A stretch of 64,000 nucleotides of DNA from Aeromonas lusitana. GTDB lineage: Bacteria > Pseudomonadota > Gammaproteobacteria > Enterobacterales > Aeromonadaceae. Shown piece by piece: positions 58,001 to 64,000 of the stretch. The translations under genes and the position numbers were made by a program. Where the stretch lies: NCBI RefSeq assembly GCF_002812985.1, contig NZ_PGCP01000013.1:62001-126000 (forward strand), read 5' to 3'. The notes beneath the pieces were generated by a model. It was not told the origin of the DNA and ran no database searches. It worked only from the letters and a program-made list of their open reading frames with translations. Each line of letters starts with the position of its first letter. The first letter of the stretch is position 1.

Positions 58001-58163
58001 CCGTAACGCCATAGGTACCGGCGTGATGGGGGGCATGATCACCGCCACCGTGCTGGCCATCTTCTTCGTGCCGCTGTTCTTCGTGCTGGTGATGCGTTAC
58101 TTCACCGAGCACCACAGCGCCGAGGAGCGCATCGCCCACGCCAAGGAGATCAAACATGACTAA
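55014..58163 (+). CDS. acrB: RND multidrug efflux permease (AcrB/AheB type)
   Basis: Inner-membrane drug-proton antiporter. 1049 residues, equal to E. coli AcrB, with proton-relay Asp407 and Asp408 ([17 protein letters not shown]) in identical positions. It begins [17 protein letters not shown]. Exports dyes, detergents and many antibiotics in its relatives. 17 bp after acrA; the end overlaps the outer-membrane gene by 8 bases. Confidence 0.97.
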   Translation: MARFFIDRPIFAWVIALVIMLAGVMAIIGLPVAQYPTIAPPAVGISASYPGASAKTVEDSVTQIIEQNMTGLDHLLYMSAQSDSSGNVNVTLTFNPGTDPDIAQVQVQNKLQQAMSLLPQEVQQQGVRVQKTSSSFLMVAAFISTDGSMTNDDLADYVVSNIKEPLSRLDGVGDITLFGSQYSMRVWLDPNKLNRVQMTPGDIQAAIKAQNAQVAFGKLGGTPAVSDQQFTATIMGQTRLSTPEEFNNILLRVNQDGSKVLLKDVARVELAGESYDASALYNGQATAALAIKLATGANALDTADHVRGKLDELAEYFPANMKIVYPYDTTPFVKISIEEVVQTLVEAIFLVFCVMYLFLQNFRATLIPTIAVPVVLLGTFGVMAAFGFSINTLTMFGLVLAIGLLVDDAIVVVENVERLMSEEGLSPLEATRKSMTQITGALVGIALVLSAVFVPMAFFGGSTGAIYRQFSLTIVSAMVLSVLVALILTPALCATLLKPIKQGDHGIQRGFFGWFNRFFDTNANRYQNGVRKVIKQGTRYSLIYLAMLAVLAVLFMRLPTSFLPEEDQGVIMSMVQLPVGATKERTEVVLAEMRDYFLETEKDNVDSVLTVAGFSFAGSGQNSGMAFIKLKDWSERQGEERSANAIIGRAMGYLFSIKEAQVFAFNLPPIPELGTATGFDFFLQDRGGLGHEKLMAARNQLLGMAAQDPNLVRVRPNGMEDTPQLDIKIDYQKALAQGLSITDINNTLSAAWGSSYVNDFVDRGRVKKVYLQADAPFRMNPEDLKLWYVRNSAGQMVPFSAFASTEWSFGSPRLERYNGVSAMEIVGEAAPGKSTGDAMAAIEKMVAQLPEGIGIEWTGLSFQERQAGSQAPALYAISLLVVFLCLAALYESWSIPFSVMLVVPLGVLGAILAATMRGLENDVYFQVGLLTTIGLSAKNAILIVEFAKELHDKGMKLGEAVVEASRQRLRPILMTSLAFILGVLPLVISTGAGASSRNAIGTGVMGGMITATVLAIFFVPLFFVLVMRYFTEHHSAEERIAHAKEIKHD

Positions 58164-59571
58164 GACATTGATCGCTCTGAGCGTGACCCTGCTGCTGGGG
58201 GCCTGCTCCATGGCCCCCGATTACCAGCGCCCCGAGTTGCCGCAAGGCGCCTCCTGGCAAGACAACCTGGCCGCCAAGGGGGAACTTGCCCCCTGGCGCC
58301 AGCAGTTCCTGGATCCGGCCCTGCAAAAGCTGATCGGCACGGCGCTCGACAACAACCGGGACCTGCGCCTCGCGGCCCTGAACGTCGAGGCCTATGAGGC
58401 CAGATACCGGATCCAGCGGGCGGCGCAATTGCCGACCTTGGCCGCCGATGGTAGCGGCACCCGCCAGCAGGGATCTGACGATCTCAGCGCCACGGGGCAG
58501 GGCCGCATCAGCAGCCAGTACGGCGCCAACATCGGCATCACCGCCTATGAGCTGGACCTGTTTGGCCGGATCCAGAGCCTGAAAGATCAGGCGCTGGAAA
58601 GCTATCTGGCACAAATTGAGACCCAGCGCAGCACCCAGATAGCCTTGGTGGCCTCGGTGGCGAACGCCTACTTCACCCTGCTGGCGGATCAGGAGTTGCT
58701 GGCGCTGAGCCAGGCGACCCTGGCCACCGAGCAGGAGAGCTATGCCCTGACCCAGCACAAATACCGGCTGGGGGCCGCCTCCGAGATGGAGCTGGCACAG
58801 GGACGCACCGCGCTTGAGAACGCCCGGGTCAGCCAGGCGCAATACCAGCGTCAGGTGAAACAGGACAGAAACGGCTTGGCCCTGCTGCTCGGCACAGAAG
58901 TGCCCGTGCTGGAAGGTCAGCCCAAGACCCTGGAGGAGGTGCAACTGGCCGCCATCCCGGTGGGCGCGCCTTCCAGTCTGCTGCAACAACGCCCGGACAT
59001 ACTGGCGGCGGAGCACAGCCTGAAGGGGGCCAACGCCAATATAGGAGCGGCCCGCGCCGCCTTCTTCCCGACCATCTCGCTGACCGCGACGGCGGGCACC
59101 GCCAGCAACCAGCTGAGTGGCTTGTTTGACGGCGGCACCGGCACCTGGACCTTCATGCCCCAGATCAATCTGCCCATCTTCGACGGTGGCAAGCGCATTG
59201 CCGATCTGGATGTGGCGGAAGTGGGCGCCAAGCAGGCGGTGGCGAGCTACGAGAAGAGCATCCAGACCGCCTTCAAGGAGGTTGCCGATACCCTGGGGGC
59301 TCAGGCGGATTATCAGCAGCAGCTGCAGGCCCAGCAGGATCTGGTGGAAGCGAACCAGACCTACTTCAGGCTGGCGGAGTTCCGCTACGAGCAAGGGGTG
59401 GACAGCTATCTGACTCGCCTCGATGCCCAGCGCTCCCTGTTCAGCGCCAGGCAGGGGCTCATCAGCACCCGCTTGGCCCAGCTCAGCAACCAGGTTGCCC
59501 TCTACAAGGCGGTCGGCGGCGGCTGGCAGGCAGAAACGCCGGCGGCAGCGACCCCGGAGGGGCAGGGCTAA
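58156..59571 (+). CDS. Outer-membrane efflux channel (OprM/AheC type lipoprotein)
   Basis: 471-residue TolC-fold protein of the NodT family: lipobox LLGAC (Cys17), two similar halves of the outer-membrane efflux domain (about 55-245 and 275-455), and [28 protein letters not shown] split across the second half start. Forms the exit duct for the acrAB-type pump. Having the channel in the operon resembles mexAB-oprM and aheABC and not enterobacterial acrAB. Confidence 0.94.
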   Translation: MTKTLIALSVTLLLGACSMAPDYQRPELPQGASWQDNLAAKGELAPWRQQFLDPALQKLIGTALDNNRDLRLAALNVEAYEARYRIQRAAQLPTLAADGSGTRQQGSDDLSATGQGRISSQYGANIGITAYELDLFGRIQSLKDQALESYLAQIETQRSTQIALVASVANAYFTLLADQELLALSQATLATEQESYALTQHKYRLGAASEMELAQGRTALENARVSQAQYQRQVKQDRNGLALLLGTEVPVLEGQPKTLEEVQLAAIPVGAPSSLLQQRPDILAAEHSLKGANANIGAARAAFFPTISLTATAGTASNQLSGLFDGGTGTWTFMPQINLPIFDGGKRIADLDVAEVGAKQAVASYEKSIQTAFKEVADTLGAQADYQQQLQAQQDLVEANQTYFRLAEFRYEQGVDSYLTRLDAQRSLFSARQGLISTRLAQLSNQVALYKAVGGGWQAETPAAATPEGQG

Positions 59572-59602
59572 CGCTCTCGCAAACACTGCGCCATGACAGT
59601 CA

Positions 59603-59635
59603 CAGGGCGAACCACTGGGTTCGCCCTGTTTTTAT
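59603..59635 (+). terminator. Terminator after the efflux operon
   Basis: Perfect 11-bp stem (59603-59613 with 59618-59628) and T-tract, about 30 bp after the stop. Confidence 0.9.
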
Positions 59636-59912
59636 ATGCGATAACACCAACCCATATTGACCCAATAGAGGTTTGCTCGGCGAATATAAGGATCAGCCAG
59701 CACAAGTGCTATCTATGATATGCGTCAGCCTCTTCCTGTCTTCATCTCCCTGCGAAAACCGATGGCCAAATCACTGCCGCCATCCATCTCGTCCACCGAA
59801 CCTGGCCAGAGTCATGCCACAAATCGCATAAGCTGCGAACTAATTATTCTTTCAAAGAATAAATGGGGGGCTCTTATAGTTGGTCACTCGACTCTCATTC
59901 CAAGGACGTGCA
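59636..59912 (+). promoter_or_regulatory. Upstream region of sbp with palindrome
   Basis: No gene. A perfect odd palindrome TTATTCTTT-C-AAAGAATAA lies at 59844-59862, about 50 bp before the start codon, in an AT-rich patch. CysB sites in E. coli contain TTATTC-like half sites, so this may be the CysB-type control element; that is inference. Confidence 0.5.
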
Positions 59913-60908
59913 ATGAAACGACTGCTACCCGCCACCCTGCTCGCCGCAGGACTGGCCCTCACCCCGCTGGTTCAGGCTGCCACCCTGCTCAACGCCTCCT
60001 ACGACGTGATGCGTGACTTCTACAAGGACTACAACCCAGTGTTCCAGAAACACTGGCAGGCAGAAGGCGGCCAGCCGCTGCAGATCAATATGTCCCACGG
60101 CGGCTCGAGCAAGCAGGCGCGCGCAGTCATCGACGGCCTGCCCGCTGACGTTATCACCATGAACATGGCCACCGATATCAACGCCCTCGCCGAACATGGC
60201 GGCCTGGTGCCGAAGGATTGGGCGACCCTGCTGCCGGACAACAGCGCCCCCTTCACCTCGGCCACAGTATTCATCGTGCGCAAGGGCAACCCCAAGGGGC
60301 TGAAGGATTGGCCTGATCTGCTCAAAGAGGGGGTGAAGGTCATAGTGCCGAACCCCAAGACCTCGGGTAATGGCCGCTACACCTATCTGTCGGCCTGGGG
60401 CTATGTACTGGAGAAGGGGGGCGATGAGAAGGCTGCCAAGGAGTTCGTCGGTAAGCTGTTCAAGCAAGCCCCCGTGCTCGACACAGGTGGCCGCGCCGCC
60501 ACCACCACCTTCATCCAGAACCGGATAGGCGACGTGCTGATCACCTTCGAAAACGAAGCCGAGATGATCGCCCGCGAGTTTGGCCGTGGCAACTTCGAGG
60601 TGATCTACCCCAGCGTCACCGCCGTGGCCGAGCTGCCGGTGGCCGTGGTCGACAAGGTCGTCGACAAGCAGGGCACTCGTAAAGAGGCCGAAGCCTATCT
60701 TAAGTACCTGTGGTCTGACGAAGGCCAGCGCATTGCCGCCAACAACTACCTGCGCCCGCGCAACCCGACGATCCTCGCCGAATTCTCTGACCGCTTCCCG
60801 CAAGTCACCTTCTTCAACGTGGTGAAGACCTTCGGCGAGTGGCCGGTTATTCAGAGCACTCACTTCAAGGAAGGTGGCGTGTTCGACCAGATCTATGCGG
60901 TGCAGTAA
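59913..60908 (+). CDS. sbp: Sulfate/thiosulfate ABC transporter substrate-binding protein
   Basis: 331-residue periplasmic sulfate receptor. Signal peptide cut near LVQA (residue 22), then LLNASYDVMRDFYKDYNPVF, SHGGSSKQARAVIDGLPADV and NPKTSGNGRYTYL, the sulfate-binding motifs of Sbp/CysP. ATG at 59913 with AAGGA upstream. No cysTWA transporter genes are adjacent, so it must feed a complex encoded elsewhere, as E. coli sbp does. Confidence 0.94.
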   Translation: MKRLLPATLLAAGLALTPLVQAATLLNASYDVMRDFYKDYNPVFQKHWQAEGGQPLQINMSHGGSSKQARAVIDGLPADVITMNMATDINALAEHGGLVPKDWATLLPDNSAPFTSATVFIVRKGNPKGLKDWPDLLKEGVKVIVPNPKTSGNGRYTYLSAWGYVLEKGGDEKAAKEFVGKLFKQAPVLDTGGRAATTTFIQNRIGDVLITFENEAEMIAREFGRGNFEVIYPSVTAVAELPVAVVDKVVDKQGTRKEAEAYLKYLWSDEGQRIAANNYLRPRNPTILAEFSDRFPQVTFFNVVKTFGEWPVIQSTHFKEGGVFDQIYAVQ

Positions 60909-61111
60909 GGCACGTCCTGTATGAGAATATCCCGGCCACGTGCTCTTATGCAGGAGGATTCACCTGTGGGGCTCATTCCCTGACCTCATATATTCCAGCG
61001 TGTCAGGGAGTGCATGGAAGAGCCGCTCATAGCAGGCATATGAAGGATGAGGGAGTTGGGCGCTCGCGTTGTGAATCCGGCCCCCTGGCGGGGCCCAAAT
61101 GACAAAAAGCA

Positions 61112-61146
61112 CAAAGGGTTAGCCTCGTAATGAGACTAACCCTTTG
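61112..61146 (-). terminator. Terminator after tRNA-Thr
   Basis: Perfect 11-bp stem (61112-61122 with 61136-61146), followed on the minus strand by TGCTTTTTG. It lies 7 bp beyond the CCA end of the tRNA gene. Confidence 0.85.
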
Positions 61147-61153
61147 TTTTGAC

Positions 61154-61229
61154 TGGTGCCGGAAACAGGAGTCGAACCTGCGACCTTCGCATTACGAATG
61201 CGCTGCTCTACCAACTGAGCTACACCGGC
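61154..61229 (-). tRNA. tRNA-Thr (anticodon CGT)
   Basis: 76-nt cloverleaf with encoded CCA. Acceptor GCCGGTG pairs with the 3' strand, D arm GCTCAGTTGGTAGAGC, anticodon arm GCATTCGTAATGC with CGT at the apex, T arm CAGGTTCGACTCCTG. It reads ACG codons. The sequence is close to E. coli thrW. No prophage or integrase is attached to it in this window. Confidence 0.97.
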
Positions 61230-61315
61230 GTGTCGTTAGATTCCCGAAAATAACGGGGCAAGTCAATGAGCCTGAAGCATTTTTATGAATTGGCTCATGG
61301 AGTTACGGCTACTGC

Positions 61316-62056
61316 TTAAAGATCGACAAACTCGGGGATATGGGCCCGGCCACGGCTCTCGAGAAACTCGAGCAGGGCGCGGGGGGAGCGGGCCAGGATC
61401 CGCTCCTCGGGGAAGCCGGCCTCGTCAACCAAGCGCTGGCAGTGCTGGAAATCCCCCAGGCTGAAGGCGACATGGGAGTCGGAGCCGAAGGTGAGATAGG
61501 CGCCCAGATCGCGCGCCGCCTCGACAATGGCGCGGCAGTTGCCTTCGCTGCCGGGGCGGGAGTGGCTGAAGGAGGAGTTGTTGACCTCCAGCGCCACCCG
61601 GTATTCGGCGGCGGCCTTGACCACGGCCTGGATGTCGATGGGGAAGGCGGGGTTGCCGGGGTGGCTTATCATGTCGACCCGGCCGCTCTTGATGGCGTTG
61701 ATCATGGCCTGGGTGTGGGTGGCCTGGTCACAGGGGGGGAACACCGGCTCGTGGAAGCCCGCCATGATCATGTCGAGCCGCGACTCGTAGCGCTCGGGGA
61801 AGTCGATTTCACCTGCGAGGTTCTTGATGTTGGCCTCGATGCCTCTCAGTATGCCGACCCCGTCCACCACCCTTGGCAGTACATGCAGATTGACGAAGTG
61901 CCAGAAGTGGGGGGCATCGGCCATGTCGGGCCCGTGATCCGTGGTGGCGAACAGCTTGATGCCCTTGGCCTTGGCGATGGGCAGATAATCATGAATGGTG
62001 CTGTAGGCGTGGGTACTGGCGACTGTGTGGGTGTGGGTATCGACCGTATACTTCAT
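61316..62056 (-). CDS. ycdX: PHP-domain phosphatase YcdX
   Basis: 246-residue trinuclear zinc phosphatase (245 in E. coli). Metal motifs: [10 protein letters not shown] (His8, His10), [24 protein letters not shown] and [11 protein letters not shown] at 62056 preceded by AGGGGAG; an upstream in-frame ATG at 62128 adds 24 unlike residues. E. coli YcdX is linked to swarming. Confidence 0.93.
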   Translation of the reverse strand: MKYTVDTHTHTVASTHAYSTIHDYLPIAKAKGIKLFATTDHGPDMADAPHFWHFVNLHVLPRVVDGVGILRGIEANIKNLAGEIDFPERYESRLDMIMAGFHEPVFPPCDQATHTQAMINAIKSGRVDMISHPGNPAFPIDIQAVVKAAAEYRVALEVNNSSFSHSRPGSEGNCRAIVEAARDLGAYLTFGSDSHVAFSLGDFQHCQRLVDEAGFPEERILARSPRALLEFLESRGRAHIPEFVDL

Positions 62057-62128
62057 CTTCTCTCCCCTCTGGCATGAGGCGACAGGATAGCAAGATTGGC
62101 GGGGGCGGGCCATGTGGTGGCTTGCCAT

Positions 62129-62281
62129 ACTTTGTCACAAATTCCGGCGGAACTGACAAAGTCTGGCCATCTTTGCCTGCGAGGATGAGCCCATCGATGC
62201 AAGCCTGAACTCTCATCGAGGGGTCGTAACTGGATGATTCGACCCGATTTCCCCACCGTCGCCCCTGCGACGGTTTTTTTT
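62129..62281 (+). ncRNA. Probable small structured RNA with terminator
   Basis: Four successive hairpins and a T-run on the plus strand, with no open frame of note. H1: ACTTTGTCA (62129-62137) / TGACAAAGT (62154-62162), with TTCC/GGAA inside. H2: GATGAG (62184-62189) / CTCATC (62212-62217). H3: GGGTCG (62221-62226) / CGACCC (62240-62245), whose loop contains GGA. H4: ACCGTCGC (62255-62262) / GCGACGGT (62267-62274) followed by T8, a strong intrinsic terminator. GAGGATG and CTGGATG resemble CsrA-binding sequences. The promoter is uncertain. Confidence 0.45.
62255..62281 (+). terminator. Strong intrinsic terminator without an upstream gene
   Basis: Eight-bp GC-rich stem, 4-base loop and an eight-T run on the plus strand. 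The nearest plus-strand gene upstream is more than 1.3 kb away, across a minus-strand tRNA and gene, so it should end a local non-coding transcript. Confidence 0.85.
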
Positions 62282-62322
62282 GGCCAAATGCCCCTGTAGT
62301 CCTCTTCGAACAGATAAAAAAT

Positions 62323-62349
62323 GCCCAACTAACAAGGTGTTAGTTGGGC
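62323..62349 (-). terminator. Minus-strand intrinsic terminator in psrA upstream region
   Basis: Perfect 11-bp stem GCCCAACTAAC/GTTAGTTGGGC (62323-62333 with 62339-62349), 5-base loop; on the minus strand followed by ATTTTTTATCT. No minus-strand gene lies upstream of it (psrA is on the plus strand). A possible promoter reading leftward is TGAACA, 17 bp, TTTAAT, near 62430-62458. Confidence 0.75.
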
Positions 62350-62496
62350 GAGACTTAATGTTTAATTGCAGTGGCATAGATATAGAGTTCCGTTTCCCGG
62401 CTAAGTTCCCGCCTTGTTCCCTCTTTTTTGATTAAAAACATTTCGCCAACACCTGTTCACATTCTCTTGACATGTCTGGGCGTGAAACGTACTTTT

Positions 62497-62510
62497 TAAA
62501 CATTCGTTTA
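62497..62510 (+). promoter_or_regulatory. PsrA-type operator
   Basis: TAAAC-ATTC-GTTTA, a perfect inverted repeat fitting the PsrA motif (G/C)AAAC-N4-GTTT(G/C) in its central eight positions, placed 13 bp before the psrA start codon. It implies autoregulation. Confidence 0.65.
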
Positions 62511-62523
62511 AGTGAGGTGTCCA

Positions 62524-63177
62524 GTGAGTAAAATCGATACCAAAAACCGTATTCTCGATGCCGCCGAGGTGTTGTTCGCCGAGCGGGGGTTTGCCGATAC
62601 CTCTTTGCGTCTGATCACCAGCGAGGCCGATGTCAACCTGGCCTCGGTCAATTACCACTTCGGCTCCAAGAAGGAGCTGATCCAGGCGGTGCTCGATCGC
62701 TACCTGAGCCTCTTCATGCCGGAGCTGGATGCGCGCCTGCAGACCCTGATGGCGCAAGATCAGCTGACCCTGCTGCAGGTGTTTGAAAGCTTCGTCGATC
62801 CCCTGATGAAGCTGGTGGCGGTGCGCACCAACGGGCCTGCCATCTTCATGCAGCTGCTGGGACGCGGCTATATCGACAGCCAGGGTCACCTGCGCCGTTT
62901 CATCACCACCCATTATGGCGCGACCCTGCACGGGATCACCCAGGCTATCTCCAAGGCCAATCCGGCCCTGTCGCCGGCGGACCTGTTCTGGCGTCTGCAC
63001 TTCACTCTGGGCACAGTCGTGTTCACCATGGCCTCCGCCGATGCCCTGCGCGACATCGCCCAGGCCGACTTTGGCCAGCAGCTGGATGTGGAAGGGCTGG
63101 TACGCAACGTTATTCCTTATCTGGCGTCCGGTGTCGGGGCGCCCGTGGAGTCGACCAGGCTCTCCCTGGCCGTGTAA
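62524..63177 (+). CDS. psrA: TetR-family fatty-acid regulator PsrA
   Basis: 217 residues starting at GTG (62524), with GAGG 7 bases upstream. N-terminal TetR domain ILDAAEVLFAERGFADTSLR then LITSEADVNLASVNYHFGSK, nearly identical in pattern to Pseudomonas PsrA; the C-terminal part (FWRLHFTLGTVVFTMASADAL) also matches. PsrA senses long-chain fatty acids or acyl-CoA and controls beta-oxidation genes. It is followed by fadE, a known target in related genera. Confidence 0.92.
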   Translation: MSKIDTKNRILDAAEVLFAERGFADTSLRLITSEADVNLASVNYHFGSKKELIQAVLDRYLSLFMPELDARLQTLMAQDQLTLLQVFESFVDPLMKLVAVRTNGPAIFMQLLGRGYIDSQGHLRRFITTHYGATLHGITQAISKANPALSPADLFWRLHFTLGTVVFTMASADALRDIAQADFGQQLDVEGLVRNVIPYLASGVGAPVESTRLSLAV

Positions 63178-63224
63178 CACCTAACAATAATCAACGGAAA
63201 CAGTGAAATAAAAGGAACTTTCGT

Positions 63225-64000
63225 ATGATCACATTGCTTGTCCTGCTGGTGCTGGCGATAGCCGTGGTGCTCGGCGTACCCTCCATCCGTAAAAAGGTGG
63301 TGACCCGCCCCGTGTTCGGCATCTTCAAGAAGATACTGCCGCCGCTGTCGGCCACCGAGCGGGAGGCCATGGAGGCCGGCTCCGTCTGGTGGGATGGCGA
63401 GTTGTTCCGCGGCAACCCCGACTGGAAAAAACTGCATGGTTACGGCAAGGCGACCCTGACCGCCGAGGAGCAGGCCTTCATCGACAATCAGGTCGAAACC
63501 CTGCTCGCCATGGTGGACGACTTCAAGATCGTCAACGAGACCAAGGATCTGCCGGAGCCCGTGTGGGACTACCTGAAGAAGGAAGGCTTCTTCGCGCTGA
63601 TCATCCCGAAATCCTACGGTGGTCGTGAGTTCTCGGCGATTGCCAACTCCACTATCGTCACCCGCATCGCCACCAAGAGCCTGAGCGTGGCGGTCACCGT
63701 CATGGTGCCGAACTCGCTTGGCCCGGGTGAGCTGCTGATGCACTACGGTACCCAGGCCCAGAAGGACTTCTGGCTGCCGGGTCTGGCCAACGGCAAGGAA
63801 GTTCCCTGCTTCGCCCTGACCGGCCCGGAAGCGGGTTCCGATGCCGGCGCCATCCCGGACAAGGGGATCGTCTGCAAGGGCATGTACAAGGGGGAGGAAG
63901 TCCTCGGTCTTCGCCTGAACTGGAACAAGCGCTACATCACCCTGGCGCCGCGCGCCACCGTGCTGGGGCTGGCGTTCAAGATGTATGACCCGGACAAACT
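63225..64000 (+). CDS. fadE: Acyl-CoA dehydrogenase FadE (5' part, runs off the window)
   Basis: First step of beta-oxidation. The first 258 codons are present. A hydrophobic N-terminal helix ([16 protein letters not shown]) is followed by the FadE-type N-terminal region and the acyl-CoA dehydrogenase domain ([34 protein letters not shown]). ATG at 63225 with AAAGGA upstream, 47 bp after psrA. The E. coli protein has about 814 residues, so roughly two thirds are missing here. Confidence 0.95.
   Translation, partial: MITLLVLLVLAIAVVLGVPSIRKKVVTRPVFGIFKKILPPLSATEREAMEAGSVWWDGELFRGNPDWKKLHGYGKATLTAEEQAFIDNQVETLLAMVDDFKIVNETKDLPEPVWDYLKKEGFFALIIPKSYGGREFSAIANSTIVTRIATKSLSVAVTVMVPNSLGPGELLMHYGTQAQKDFWLPGLANGKEVPCFALTGPEAGSDAGAIPDKGIVCKGMYKGEEVLGLRLNWNKRYITLAPRATVLGLAFKMYDPDK

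Noticed and set aside
61154-61229. tRNA-Thr as a genomic-island attachment site
   Set aside because: No integrase, no repeated 3' tRNA end and no composition shift next to it within the window.

Overview
The window is GC-rich gammaproteobacterial chromosome, almost certainly from an Aeromonas species. The basis is inference from gene content and order: cyoABCDE followed directly by yajR, a seven-function trp operon with separate trpG and trpD and a fused trpCF, a psrA-fadE pair, the AcrR/AcrAB-type pump with its own outer-membrane gene (the arrangement described as AheABC in Aeromonas), and an azurin. No phage, insertion sequence, CRISPR array or replication origin is visible.

Layout. 0-4.6 kb: an RND efflux pump with its adaptor, and at the extreme left edge a MerR/CueR-like promoter firing out of the window. 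4.8-14.7 kb: housekeeping and stress genes (xthA, a pentapeptide-repeat potassium-channel-like protein, a response regulator with TPRs, apbE, azurin, a HutD/Ves-type cupin, a nucleoside hydrolase, a LysR regulator divergent from an AhpD-like peroxidase). 15.2-22.1 kb: the cyo ubiquinol oxidase operon, yajR and ybaA. 22.2-25.6 kb: tauABCD for taurine use, on the minus strand. 26-32 kb: a DUF218 protein and a 1506-residue LapA-like surface adhesin with three near-identical VCBS repeats. 32.6-35 kb: nucleoside transporter and small genes. 35.0-37.9 kb: an AT-rich accessory pocket with two unknown genes, integron attC-like ends and a structured intergenic repeat. 37.9-45.0 kb: the trp operon with leader peptide and attenuator, divergent from rnm-yciO-scpA-scpB-rluB. 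49.5-52.9 kb: tesB, a glyoxalase-fold protein, a dicarboxylate symporter and a methyltransferase. 53.0-59.6 kb: acrR divergent from a three-gene RND pump operon. 59.9-64 kb: sulfate-binding protein, tRNA-Thr, a PHP phosphatase, a probable structured RNA, psrA and the start of fadE.

Functional themes are aerobic respiration (cyo), sulfur supply (tauABCD and sbp), tryptophan synthesis under attenuation, drug efflux (two RND systems), fatty-acid control (psrA, fadE, tesB) and surface attachment. The least explained parts are the cassette-like pocket at 35.1-36.8 kb, the hairpin-rich repeat at 37.2-37.8 kb and the hairpin array at 62.13-62.35 kb that looks like one or two small RNAs. All functional assignments come from reading the translated sequences and remembered family features; no database search was run.
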